A stretch of DNA of 64,000 nucleotides from an uncultured Bacteroidales bacterium (GCA_902802815.1 CADCNQ010000021.1:1-64000), one strand, 5' to 3'. Positions 44,545-53,557 are shown, counted from the stretch's first letter. Numbers and translations are program-made. Notes: generated by a model not told the origin, from the letters alone.

Positions 44545-45360
44545 ATGGAAATGAAATCAGTAAGATATATACTTATAATGGTGGCTGTGATGGCCGCTGT
44601 TGCCGTTCAGGCCAAAGATCGTGAGGAGTCGTGGATAAAATACGGGCCCACGAGTAAGTCAACTCAGGCAGGTTTCCTCGTGAGAGCCGGCTATGTGATT
44701 GGCGGTACAACGCCTCTTCCCGTTCCTGCCGAGATTCGCGGTATCACGGAATTCTCTCCTAAGGGCGGTTTCAACGTGGGCGTCGATGCATACAAGATGT
44801 TCACAAGGCGTTGGGGTGTGGCCACCGGTCTGCATTTCTTCTATCAGGGTTTCCACACTGTGGCCGACGTGAAGGGCTACTACATGCGTCTGGAAATGGA
44901 GGGCGATGCCGTTGAGGGCTACTACACGGGCCGTAATGTGACCAACACCGCGATGTGGGGTTTCACCATTCCTCTTGTCGGCACTTTTGCCATTTCTCCC
45001 AGATGGAATGTGAGTGTAGGTCCCTACATCTCGTTCTATGTAGACACCAGTTTCGACGGCGAGGTATATGAGAACGGCGACGGTGTCAGCTATCTCCGTG
45101 TGGATGTTCCTACGGGCAGCAAGAAGGAAATCGGTAAAGGTACCAACAGCTACGATTTCGCCGATGTTGACGGCGAAAACAAGATGCGTCAGTGGGGTGC
45201 CGGTCTTGAGGTGACGTTCGACTGGAAGGCTCTTCCTCACATGAATGTGTTCGGCACGGTGGATTGGGGTCTCACCAACGCTATGCATCCTGATTTCAAG
45301 GCTGTGCAGTTTACAATGTACCCTATTTACGCGACAATAGGTCTCGCGTACAGATATTAA
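44545..45360 (+). CDS. Outer membrane beta-barrel protein
   Basis: A 271-residue protein with a signal peptide (about residues 1-23, ending VAVQA) followed by alternating-residue strands: AGFLVRAGYVIGG, GGFNVGVDAYKMF, WGVATGLHFFYQGFHTV, WNVSVGPYISFYVD and a final YPIYATIGLAYRY ending in an aromatic residue, the usual signal for Bam-dependent insertion. It resembles the porin-like eight- to ten-strand beta-barrel proteins of Bacteroidetes. Its ligand is unknown. It lies between two genes for PCMD proteins and may be cotranscribed with the preceding lipoprotein. Confidence 0.85.
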   Translation: MEMKSVRYILIMVAVMAAVAVQAKDREESWIKYGPTSKSTQAGFLVRAGYVIGGTTPLPVPAEIRGITEFSPKGGFNVGVDAYKMFTRRWGVATGLHFFYQGFHTVADVKGYYMRLEMEGDAVEGYYTGRNVTNTAMWGFTIPLVGTFAISPRWNVSVGPYISFYVDTSFDGEVYENGDGVSYLRVDVPTGSKKEIGKGTNSYDFADVDGENKMRQWGAGLEVTFDWKALPHMNVFGTVDWGLTNAMHPDFKAVQFTMYPIYATIGLAYRY

Positions 45361-45393
45361 TATAAATGTGAAATAGTATAAAAAGGTTTGTTT

Positions 45394-47046
45394 ATGAAAA
45401 AGAATGTACTTCTGTTGATGACTTTTGCGCTGATGAGCGCAATCAATGTGTTGGCTCAGGGCCAGCAAATTCCTAACGGAGATTTTGAAACTTGGACTTT
45501 CGACGGGGAGAATCTCCCCAATAACTGGAATTCTTTCCAGACAGCCACCGGAAACTTTGCAAGTTTGGGCTATGACTCCAACAACCGTCAGGTGAAGCGC
45601 TCTACAGATGTGCGTCCCGGTTCTAATGGCAGTTACTCCTGCGCCATTTGGGCACGCGACGTGATGTTCGGAATTATTGCTCAGGGGAATCTGACAAGTG
45701 GTCGTGTTAATGCAGGTAATACAACAGCAAAACACAAGGATAACTACAATTACACCGACCGCTTTGGCGCTACCAGTGCTAATGGTAAGGTTGGTGAACC
45801 TTGTGCAATACCTTTCACCGGTAAGCCCAAGGCTGTCAAGGTGTGGGTGAAGTATAAGCAGGGCGGCACTGGCTACGGTGTGTACAACAAAGCTAAGTTC
45901 TCTGCCATTATTCACAGCGATGCCGACTATATTTCTTACGGCTTGCCCGAGAACGACACGCCTGAAAACAAGGCCCTTGTTGTGGCCTCTGCCGTGAAGG
46001 AGATTGAGTACAACGGCGGTGAGTGGGAAGAACTGACGATTCCTTTCGAATACACCAACAACGGTGCAAAGCCCGCTTACATCCAGATCAACGCTTCCAC
46101 CAACGCTTATCCCGGTAAGGGTAAGAAGAACGACTACCTCTACATTGACGATATTGAGATGGTTTATGATGAAAAGGTCTTCACAGACGATCCTCTTTAC
46201 GTGACAGTAAACGAAGAGAAGAGCGGTCCCTATGCTGCTACGGTATACGTGACAGAGAATGCTGACAATACGATTAATTTCACGTTGAAGAACTTTGTTT
46301 TGCCTGTAGGAAATATCAAGGTGATGAATATCCCTGTGACCAAGGGAGATGATAAGACATCATTCACGGCCAATCAGATAATCACGATTGAGGAAGGTGA
46401 TGACCCCAACTATGACTATTGGGCTGGTCCTATGCTCGGCGAGATTCCTCTGGATATGACCGGCAGTTACGATGCCGAGCACCTCAAAGTGAACATCAAT
46501 ATTCCTTTGAGCGACGAGATGCAGGTTTACGTGGAGCTTGGTGAGCCGGAGCCAGAGCCCATGGTTTTCGATAAGGATGCACTCTACGTGACAGTAAACG
46601 AAGAGAAGAGCGGTCCCTATGCTGCTACGGTATACGTGACAGAGAATGCTGACAATACGATTAATTTCACGTTGAAGAACTTTATTCCTACGAATGATCT
46701 TGGTGACGGAGTGACTGGCTTTGCTGCTAATCAAATCATTGAGATTGAGGATGGCGATGATCCCTCTTACCCATACTGGGCTGGTCCCATGCTTGGTGAG
46801 ATTCCCTTGGAGATGTCTGGTAAGTACAACGCTGAGCACCTCTATGTGGTCATCAATATCCCCTTGAGTGAAGAGATGCAGGTTTATGTGGAATTGGGCA
46901 ATCCCGACCTCACTGACGTGAAGAGCGTCAAGGTGACCAAGAAAGGTCAGACAACCGGCAAGATCTATGATTTGAACGGTCGTGAGGTGAAGGAAATGCA
47001 GCCCGGCCAGATCTACATCGTGGACGGCGTAAAAGTTGCGAAATAA
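45394..47046 (+). CDS. Secreted PCMD protein with two calycin-like repeats
   Basis: A 550-residue secreted protein. A signal peptide (MKKNVLLLMTFALMSAINVLAQ) is followed by a PCMD-type domain (about 24-265, from NGDFETWTF to YLYIDDIEMVYD), two calycin-like beta-barrel domains (about 266-390 and 396-510) and a tail, GKIYDLNGREVKEMQPGQIYIV, like the C-terminal sorting tails of Bacteroidetes. The two calycin-like domains share a 99-base perfectly identical DNA segment (46,198-46,296 and 46,585-46,683), while the rest of each domain has diverged. The frame extends to a TTG at 45,388, but the ATG at 45,394 starts the signal peptide. Confidence 0.82.
   Translation: MKKNVLLLMTFALMSAINVLAQGQQIPNGDFETWTFDGENLPNNWNSFQTATGNFASLGYDSNNRQVKRSTDVRPGSNGSYSCAIWARDVMFGIIAQGNLTSGRVNAGNTTAKHKDNYNYTDRFGATSANGKVGEPCAIPFTGKPKAVKVWVKYKQGGTGYGVYNKAKFSAIIHSDADYISYGLPENDTPENKALVVASAVKEIEYNGGEWEELTIPFEYTNNGAKPAYIQINASTNAYPGKGKKNDYLYIDDIEMVYDEKVFTDDPLYVTVNEEKSGPYAATVYVTENADNTINFTLKNFVLPVGNIKVMNIPVTKGDDKTSFTANQIITIEEGDDPNYDYWAGPMLGEIPLDMTGSYDAEHLKVNINIPLSDEMQVYVELGEPEPEPMVFDKDALYVTVNEEKSGPYAATVYVTENADNTINFTLKNFIPTNDLGDGVTGFAANQIIEIEDGDDPSYPYWAGPMLGEIPLEMSGKYNAEHLYVVINIPLSEEMQVYVELGNPDLTDVKSVKVTKKGQTTGKIYDLNGREVKEMQPGQIYIVDGVKVAK
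46198..46296 (+). repeat. 99-bp direct repeat, copy 1
   Basis: Identical base for base to 46,585-46,683. It encodes the first third of calycin-like domain 1 (YVTVNEEKSGPYAATVYVTE and following). Flanks differ. Confidence 0.97.
46585..46683 (+). repeat. 99-bp direct repeat, copy 2
   Basis: The second identical copy, in the same frame, 288 bases after the first copy ends. It encodes the same segment of calycin-like domain 2. Confidence 0.97.
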
Positions 47047-47085
47047 GGCAAAATAGTACATTAAACGGCTAAATACCAACTTGTT

Positions 47086-48051
47086 ATGGCAAAACATGGA
47101 GTTGTTTTGCTGCTGGTGCTTGTTTCACTCACCACGAGGGCACAGTATCAGTTGGCAAATGGGGATTTTGAGACTTGGGAGAAGGTGACATACACCTCCT
47201 CCAAAGTCTGTGATGAACCTGTGGGCTGGAGTTCATTCTACGATGCAACGGGCGGCCATAAGAAAATCGGTACGAGTACCAAGTCGCAAATACATAAGGA
47301 GAAGGAGAACCGACCCGGTTCGCCTGGTCGCTTCTCCTGTCGCCTGACATCCCGCTCGGTGTTTGGTGTTGTGGCTCAGGGTACGGTGACAAACGGTTGC
47401 ATGAACATGGGTTCCCTGTCGGCCTCGGATGCTTCCGGCAACTACAACTATATCAACGAGGCTCGCAGCGATCAGGCGATGCGCTTCAGCGGTCATCCCG
47501 ACGCAGTACGTCTTTGGGTGAGGTTCTCCGGAGTGGACACAGGAGTCATCAGGGTGTTTCTTACATCCAAGGGCTATTTCCAGGATCCGGAATATAAAGA
47601 CAGGAATAAGGCCACTCTTGTGGCGCAGGCACTTTCGGCCAACCGTATTTTGAGCAACGACAAATGGACGAAATATACGATTCCTTTTGACTGGAAAACC
47701 TCAGACGCAGATCCATACTATGCGTTGGTGGAAGTCTCGACCAGTGCGGAGCCGGGCAAGGGAAATGCCAAGGATTATCTCTATGTGGACGACATAGAGA
47801 TGGTTTACAACAGCGAGGCAACGTCCGTTCTCTACGATGGGCGCAATATCCTCAAAAGTGACAGAGTGGAAGAAAAATTCAGCCCGGAAAAGATGGGTAA
47901 AATCACTACTAATGCAAGGGCCGCAAAAGCATCGTGGAAGTATGACGAAGCCGGCAGCAAACTCGTTGTGACAGTAGAGGGTGAGAACATCAGGGAGGAC
48001 GCTGCGAACAAGCACGTATATCACATCCAGTTTTCCAAGGCAGGAAAGTGA
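47086..48051 (+). CDS. Secreted PCMD-domain protein
   Basis: A 321-residue secreted protein: a signal peptide (about 1-19) and one PCMD-type domain starting YQLANGDFETWEKVTY and running to DYLYVDDIEMVYN near residue 245, with a short beta-rich extension to the end (KITTNARAAKASWKYDEAGSKLVV). It has neither calycin-like domains nor a sorting tail. The N-terminal 300 residues closely match those of the next gene, so the two are tandem duplicates. Function is unknown; an outer-surface glycan role is inferred from the family. Confidence 0.8.
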   Translation: MAKHGVVLLLVLVSLTTRAQYQLANGDFETWEKVTYTSSKVCDEPVGWSSFYDATGGHKKIGTSTKSQIHKEKENRPGSPGRFSCRLTSRSVFGVVAQGTVTNGCMNMGSLSASDASGNYNYINEARSDQAMRFSGHPDAVRLWVRFSGVDTGVIRVFLTSKGYFQDPEYKDRNKATLVAQALSANRILSNDKWTKYTIPFDWKTSDADPYYALVEVSTSAEPGKGNAKDYLYVDDIEMVYNSEATSVLYDGRNILKSDRVEEKFSPEKMGKITTNARAAKASWKYDEAGSKLVVTVEGENIREDAANKHVYHIQFSKAGK

Positions 48052-48095
48052 GAGAGAGTGAGTAAATTAGATTAGTGATAAATAGAGGGAATAAT

Positions 48096-51026
48096 ATGAA
48101 AAAGATTTTAGTGACATTTCTTTGTGTCGTAGCAGCTATTTCGACACATGCGCAATTCCAACTTGCGAACGGAGATTATGAAAATTGGGAGACGGTGGAA
48201 TATACCGCAACCAAGGTATGTGAAGAACCTGTTTCGTGGAGTTCTTTCTACGATGCCACCGGCGGTATGAAGAGTTTTGGTACCGGCACTACGCCTCAGA
48301 TTTATAAAGATGAGGATGTTCGTCCGGAATCCGCCGGACAATATTCCTGCCGCATCACCTCACGCGAGGTTTTTAGCGGCATTGTGGCTCAGGGCAATCT
48401 GACCAGCGGATGCGTCAATATGGGTTCAGCCAGTGCTACCGACGCTTCCGGCAACTACAACTACATCAACGAGGCTCGTGAGGACCAGACGATGCGTTTC
48501 TCCGGTCGTCCCGATGCCGTGCGTTTCTGGGTGAGGTTTTCCGGTGTGAAGACCGGCAACTGCAGCGTGCTGCTCACCACGAAGGGCTACTACCAGGATC
48601 CCGTGTATCAGGGTCGCAACACCGCCACGCTCGTGGGACAGGCTCTTTCCGGCACCAGCATCGTGAGCAACGACGAGTGGACACAGTACACCGTGCCTTT
48701 CGAGTGGCTCTCCGATGAGCAGCCTTACTATGCTCTGGTCAATATCTCCACATGCTCTGAACCCGGTGCAGGCGCTGCTGCCGACTATCTCTACATTGAC
48801 GACATGGAGATGATTTACAACAGCGAGGCTACAGCCATCATCTATGGCGGCGAGAACATTATGGGTCTCGAGCTGGTTTCCGAGAACTTCGATCCTGCAA
48901 AGATGGGTAAAGTCGTGACCAACGGTCGCGGCGCCAGGAAGTCGTGGAAGTTCGAAAGCAGCACTAACACGCTGACGGTGACAATCGAGGGCGACAATGT
49001 CTCCGAGGATCCCGCCAACGTACACATCTATCAGATTGCTTTTACCGGCGGTGAGGACGCAGAAGGCACTGGCGACGAAGATCCCATCATAGTAGTTGCC
49101 CCGCAGCCCGTGGAGCTCGTGAAGGGCAACAGCTATTATGTGTTCAACAAGGCTACCGGTTACTTCCTGCAGGACAACAATGCGTTCGGTCTTGAGGCCA
49201 AGACGGAGTGGACCGTCCATGAGGACAACACGATGGAATCGGCCAACGGCAAGAGTGTCAATATCACTATTGTAGGTAACAGCGGTTTGTTTGGAAACGA
49301 CAAGCCCAAGAGCGTTACGGTAAAATCCGACGCCGCTACGGCTACTACTCTGGCTGTCGCAGGTGATGTGGATGGCTACAATCTAAGTGCGTCGGCTTCC
49401 TGGAAGTATGGCCTTTTTGACAGAAATACTGCTAACTACACTGCTTACATGACCGGTAACGGCGCTGAGCTCACGCAGGCAGACAACGGCGCTACCGATG
49501 CCAGCAAGTGGCAACTTTACGATGTGAACGAGTATAAGCTGTATGTTGCGCGCAAGGCGTTCGCAGATGAACTGATGCGTGCGGAGCAAATCGGTATAGA
49601 CATCACCGCAGGGCGTGAGGCCGTAGAGCAGAGTGAGAGTGTGGATGAGTTGCAGTCGCTGCTCGATCAGTTGCGCCTGGATGAGGCCAGCTATGTGGCC
49701 GGCAAGTACACGGAAGACCATACCTCCCTTCTGGGATCTGTGGACCTCAGCGACAAGGCCAAATGGACCACCAATCTCGTTGCCAACAAGAGTCAGCATT
49801 GGAGCGATGATCCCGAGCGTCCTTACTACGAGCAGACGGGCGAGCAATGGGGGCAGACAAGTTGGTCAGTATCAGCTGAGCAGACCGTAGAGCTTCCTGC
49901 CGGACAGTATTTGCTGAAGGCCGCCGGTCGCAGCAGCTTGTTTGCACAGGCCAAGATGAGTGTGGACGGTGTTGAGGTGGCATTCCCCGCCAAAGATGAT
50001 TACGGATACGGTATCGATGTCGAGGGTAATGTGAACTTCTCCAACAATGGCGTTTACTGCAACGGCGGCGCTGGTCGCGGTTGGGAATATCGCTACATAG
50101 CCATTGATTTGAAGCAGAAAGGCAACGTCACGGTGAAGATTGAGGCTTCGACAAAGAATGCTATCCATCAATGGTTCTCCGTGGCTGACATCGAACTGCT
50201 TTCCGTGCCCACACCCGTTTTGGAGATGGTGTCGTTCGAGTACGACGGCGTGAGCTACACGCCCGATGAAGAGGGCAAGATTGACCTCTCGGAGATTTAT
50301 TACAAAGAGACGAAAGAGTGCAAGGTCGTGACCAAAGGCTATGGTGTCGTAACAACGTCCTTCGACCGCGAAACCGCCGTTTACAGCATCACAATCAGCC
50401 CGGAGGAAAGCGAGTATGACTACGAGCTGCAACCCAAGGTATATCAGGTGCAATTCCATGAAGTTCCTGCACCTCTGGTGTTCACAGAACCCTTGCTGGT
50501 AGAGATGGGTGGAACCGCTATCCCCAGCGGTGACGTCACGGTTTATCTGGCTAAAAGCGGCGATGAAATCTATGATTTTGAGCTCCCCAACTTCGTAATG
50601 GATTTTGGCGGATTCCCAATGCCCGTCGGCACTGTTCGCCTCACGGACATTGAGATGACCGAGCGTGAAGGTGTACAGTGCTTCACTAAAGAGCAGACAA
50701 TTGAGATTACTCCGGGCACGGACGAGCAGTTCAATCCCGAAGACTGGATTGGTCCGATGTTGGGTGAAGTCCAGATTGTATTGGATGAGGGCTATGTTTA
50801 CGACGGACACATTTTCGTTCATCTCTTAATTATCGAAAAAGATAGCATGCCTATCGAAGTGACTGTGGGCGACAAGAACAATATCCCCGAATCCGTCACC
50901 GGCATCGGTGAAGTGAAGTCCGACAACAAGGCCGAGGGCCAGAAGGATGGCAAGTACCTCATTAACGGTCGTGTGGTCGTTGTGAAGAACGGCCAGCGTT
51001 TCAGCCTCTCCGGTCAGCGTCTTTAA
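48096..51026 (+). CDS. Large secreted multidomain PCMD protein
   Basis: A 976-residue secreted protein. After a signal peptide (MKKILVTFLCVVAAISTHA) come a PCMD-type domain (about 20-245), a beta extension like that of its neighbour (to about 320), and a region with YYVFNKATGYFLQDNNAFGLEA that resembles ricin- or lectin-like folds (about 345-470). A helical segment (about 480-545) and a jelly-roll-like domain (about 560-710, ELPAGQYLLKAAGRS) follow, then a calycin-like domain (about 780-930). The tail DGKYLINGRVVVVKNGQRFS is a second type of Bacteroidetes C-terminal signal. The open frame begins at 48,075; the ATG at 48,096 starts the signal peptide. A strong terminator follows. Confidence 0.8.
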   Translation: MKKILVTFLCVVAAISTHAQFQLANGDYENWETVEYTATKVCEEPVSWSSFYDATGGMKSFGTGTTPQIYKDEDVRPESAGQYSCRITSREVFSGIVAQGNLTSGCVNMGSASATDASGNYNYINEAREDQTMRFSGRPDAVRFWVRFSGVKTGNCSVLLTTKGYYQDPVYQGRNTATLVGQALSGTSIVSNDEWTQYTVPFEWLSDEQPYYALVNISTCSEPGAGAAADYLYIDDMEMIYNSEATAIIYGGENIMGLELVSENFDPAKMGKVVTNGRGARKSWKFESSTNTLTVTIEGDNVSEDPANVHIYQIAFTGGEDAEGTGDEDPIIVVAPQPVELVKGNSYYVFNKATGYFLQDNNAFGLEAKTEWTVHEDNTMESANGKSVNITIVGNSGLFGNDKPKSVTVKSDAATATTLAVAGDVDGYNLSASASWKYGLFDRNTANYTAYMTGNGAELTQADNGATDASKWQLYDVNEYKLYVARKAFADELMRAEQIGIDITAGREAVEQSESVDELQSLLDQLRLDEASYVAGKYTEDHTSLLGSVDLSDKAKWTTNLVANKSQHWSDDPERPYYEQTGEQWGQTSWSVSAEQTVELPAGQYLLKAAGRSSLFAQAKMSVDGVEVAFPAKDDYGYGIDVEGNVNFSNNGVYCNGGAGRGWEYRYIAIDLKQKGNVTVKIEASTKNAIHQWFSVADIELLSVPTPVLEMVSFEYDGVSYTPDEEGKIDLSEIYYKETKECKVVTKGYGVVTTSFDRETAVYSITISPEESEYDYELQPKVYQVQFHEVPAPLVFTEPLLVEMGGTAIPSGDVTVYLAKSGDEIYDFELPNFVMDFGGFPMPVGTVRLTDIEMTEREGVQCFTKEQTIEITPGTDEQFNPEDWIGPMLGEVQIVLDEGYVYDGHIFVHLLIIEKDSMPIEVTVGDKNNIPESVTGIGEVKSDNKAEGQKDGKYLINGRVVVVKNGQRFSLSGQRL

Positions 51027-51079
51027 GACCTTCTATCCTCTATAAAGAGGTAGAAAAGTCAAAAAAACGGTAGATAAAT

Positions 51080-51122
51080 GCAATTCCGGTTCGTTTCGAT
51101 GGGCCGGAATTGCTTTTTTTTT
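51080..51122 (+). terminator. Rho-independent terminator
   Basis: A perfect ten-base stem (GCAATTCCGG, 51,080-51,089, against 51,104-51,113) with a 14-base loop is followed by a run of nine T residues (51,114-51,122). It ends the secreted-protein operon. The T run leads directly into the -7 box of the next gene. Confidence 0.95.
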
Positions 51123-51123
51123 G

Positions 51124-51131
51124 TATCTTTG
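51124..51131 (+). promoter_or_regulatory. -7 promoter box of the membrane regulator gene
   Basis: TATCTTTG begins two bases after the T run of the upstream terminator. The ATG at 51,164 is 32 bases downstream. A -33 element would fall within the terminator hairpin; none is clear. Confidence 0.6.
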
Positions 51132-51163
51132 CGCGCAGAAATTCTTGTTCACGCGCGCCGGCA

Positions 51164-52546
51164 ATGACAAAAACGACAGTACTTCTCAGTTTTGCTGCTG
51201 CTGCCACAATACATTTGGTGTTGTGCATTGTGTCTGCTGTGTTTGCTCATTACAGGGTGAAATATCTTGCCTTGGCGTGGATTCTGGGTATTTGTGCTGC
51301 AGTGATGGCTGTGGTGGGTTATTTCAGCGAGAGTGTGGCAGAAGGTCAGCCCGGTGTATTGCATCCCGCTATGATGTGGATGCTGCTCATAGGGACGTTC
51401 TTGCAGAGTATTTATACCTTCGGTTTCTCGATGCCAGGATTCTTGCAGTGGGAGAGAATGGTGCGCTATGCCTCTCCAATAATCGTTCTCGGTGTGGTGC
51501 ATGCCCTGTTCCCTGATGCCTGGTGGCTCGGGCTACTTTCCCTGTTGGTGGGTGTCGGGTATATTGCCAACATATATCTGCTGCCTCGCCGGCTGGCTAA
51601 GAAGACTCCGATACCGCATTATCTGGAGGGCTATACCTTTTTCATGGCTCTGTCGTATGCTTTTTACATATATGTTTCGTTGCACTACAATCCGATGCTT
51701 TTGTGCATATTTGTATTGTGTTTTACGCTTTTGAATTGTTTTCTGGTATTCCTTACCTTGAAGAATTTGGCGCAACATCTGCCGCAACCGGGCTTGTATG
51801 AGAAAAATGAAACGCAGGTGGATGAAAAGTCGGAACCGCAGACGAATGATGATGACTTTAATGAAAGAAATCTGGCACGATATCAGGTGATAGAGCGTTG
51901 GATGGCCGCCAATAAGTCGGCTTGGATGGATTTTACTTTCAATCGTGAATGTCTGTGCCGTGAAGTGGGGCTTAACCGCCAGCTGGTGTTGCAATGCCTG
52001 CGCTCTCAGGGGCACAATAACATACACGAATATTTGATGCTCTATCGCGTGAAAGAACTTAAGTGTCTCATTGAACGCGGAGAAATCACGCAGTTAAGTG
52101 AGTGTGTGGACGCGGGCTTTGGCGTGGTGAAGACGGCGAAGGCATGCTTCAAGAAGATAGAAGGAGTGGCTTTGGAGGATTTTTTGGAAGGACACAGAAA
52201 GGGTGAAGGTGTCAAGGCCGCTTTGGCGGTAATAATGATAATGTTATGTTGTGGCGGTGCTGTAGCAAGCAGTCAGGTACAGCAGCTTGCCCAGCAAACG
52301 CCCAAAGGTGATGTGTCGCAGAAGAGGAAAATGAGTAATTCGGCATTTCCCGTGCAAATCACAAAAATGGGCAATGCATTGAAGATACAGAGCGACCACA
52401 ATCAAATATTGCCCATATACACGCAGAGTGGAGCGTTTTACATGGTAATGAGGCTAACCAAGGGTACGAATTTCCTTAGCGGGCTGCCGCGTGGACGTTA
52501 TTTTATCAACAACAGAATTGTTAGTATCGGAATAGAATCAGAATAA
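51164..52546 (+). CDS. Membrane-embedded AraC-type regulator with extracytoplasmic tail
   Basis: A 460-residue protein with about seven N-terminal membrane helices (residues 5-210), an acidic linker, an AraC-like helix-turn-helix domain (about 240-345; FNRECLCREVGLNRQLVLQCLRSQ and VDAGFGVVKTAKACFKKIEG), a further helix (VKAALAVIMIMLCCGGAVASS, about 350-370) and a C-terminal tail that must lie outside the membrane. The tail (LKIQSDHNQILPIYTQSG and LSGLPRGRYFINNRIVSIG) resembles the C-terminal sorting folds of secreted proteins. The frame starts at 51,110, but the ATG at 51,164 fits the promoter and topology. Its targets are unknown; the neighbouring secreted proteins are candidates. The stop codon lies in an 11-bp array. 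Confidence 0.8.
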   Translation: MTKTTVLLSFAAAATIHLVLCIVSAVFAHYRVKYLALAWILGICAAVMAVVGYFSESVAEGQPGVLHPAMMWMLLIGTFLQSIYTFGFSMPGFLQWERMVRYASPIIVLGVVHALFPDAWWLGLLSLLVGVGYIANIYLLPRRLAKKTPIPHYLEGYTFFMALSYAFYIYVSLHYNPMLLCIFVLCFTLLNCFLVFLTLKNLAQHLPQPGLYEKNETQVDEKSEPQTNDDDFNERNLARYQVIERWMAANKSAWMDFTFNRECLCREVGLNRQLVLQCLRSQGHNNIHEYLMLYRVKELKCLIERGEITQLSECVDAGFGVVKTAKACFKKIEGVALEDFLEGHRKGEGVKAALAVIMIMLCCGGAVASSQVQQLAQQTPKGDVSQKRKMSNSAFPVQITKMGNALKIQSDHNQILPIYTQSGAFYMVMRLTKGTNFLSGLPRGRYFINNRIVSIGIESE

Positions 52547-52559
52547 AATCAGAATAAAA
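52527..52559. repeat. 11-bp tandem repeat, three units
   Basis: Units ATCGGAATAGA, ATCAGAATAAA and ATCAGAATAAA follow one another across the stop codon (52,544-52,546) of the regulator and into the spacer before the next gene. A degenerate fourth unit may follow. Confidence 0.85.
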
Positions 52560-52573
52560 GTAGAGAACCTGAC

Positions 52574-53557
52574 ATGGAATCCATTATTGAGAGAATACCG
52601 ACAGAACTTATTCTTGCAGAACTTACACCGGAGAAAAAGATTAGGGATACGAATAAGGCAGGCAACGAAATATACGTTGTAACGTGGCAGGATTCCCCTA
52701 ACACGATGCGTGAAATCGGGCGTTTGCGTGAAATAGCGTTTCGTGCTTATGGTGGAGGAAGCGGCAAGGCTGTGGATTTGGACGATTTCGATACGATGGA
52801 CAAGCCTTACAAAAATCTTATCGTGTGGAATCCCGAGGCGCAGGAGATAATAGGCGGCTATCGTTATATGATGGGTAACGAAACACCACTTGACGAGGAA
52901 GGTCAGCCGATTCTTGCAACGAGTCACATGTTTCGTTTCTCGGAAGATTTTGTGAAGAACTATTTGCCTTGGACAATAGAATTGGGACGCTCTTTCGTGA
53001 CGCTGGAGTATCAGAGTACGAGAATGGGCACAAAATCACTGTTTGCTCTTGACAATCTGTGGGACGGACTGGGTGCCATTGTCGTAATGGAGCCATCGGT
53101 AAAGTATTGTTTCGGTAAATTCACGATGTATCCCAGTTATAATCGTACTGCTCGTGATATGATACTTTATTTCCTTAGGAAGCATTTTCGGGATGAAGAT
53201 CGTCTGGTGTGGCCAAAGACACCTCTTCAAGTGGATTTTGATGAGGAACAGATGAAAGGGATTTTTGCAGAAGAAGATTTCAAGAAAGACTACCGCATAT
53301 TGAACCGTGAGGTGCATAATTGCGGAGTGGCAATACCACCGCTGGTGAATGCGTATATGGGACTTTCGCCCACAATGAGGTTCTTTGAAACAGCTATCAA
53401 CGATGAATTCGGAGATGTGGAGGAAAGCGGAATACTGATAGCTTTGGATGAGATATGGCCGGAGAAGAGGATGCGACACGTTGACAGTTTTGCAGCGGAG
53501 CATCCTGAATATGCAAATGCGGCAACTGCGGAAAACCGAATTTTCTACAAAGTATGA
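52574..53557 (+). CDS. GNAT-type N-acyltransferase, GlsB/OlsB-like
   Basis: A 327-residue protein of the hemolysin-like GNAT group that includes OlsB and Bacteroides GlsB, which attach a 3-hydroxy fatty acid to the amino group of ornithine or glycine to start aminolipid synthesis. Matching features are MREIGRLREIAFRAYGGG, IIGGYRYMMG, WTIELGRSFVTLEYQSTRMGTKSLFALDNLWDGLGAI and the C-terminal FGDVEESGILIALDEIW. The partner O-acyltransferase (GlsA-like) is not adjacent. The gene is coupled by ATGA to the dGTPase gene. Glycine as substrate is inferred from the phylum, not from the sequence. Confidence 0.8.
   Translation: MESIIERIPTELILAELTPEKKIRDTNKAGNEIYVVTWQDSPNTMREIGRLREIAFRAYGGGSGKAVDLDDFDTMDKPYKNLIVWNPEAQEIIGGYRYMMGNETPLDEEGQPILATSHMFRFSEDFVKNYLPWTIELGRSFVTLEYQSTRMGTKSLFALDNLWDGLGAIVVMEPSVKYCFGKFTMYPSYNRTARDMILYFLRKHFRDEDRLVWPKTPLQVDFDEEQMKGIFAEEDFKKDYRILNREVHNCGVAIPPLVNAYMGLSPTMRFFETAINDEFGDVEESGILIALDEIWPEKRMRHVDSFAAEHPEYANAATAENRIFYKV

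Noticed and set aside
51110-51163. Upstream start for the membrane regulator
   Set aside because: The extra codons lie within the terminator and -7 box; the ATG at 51,164 lies downstream of the promoter.
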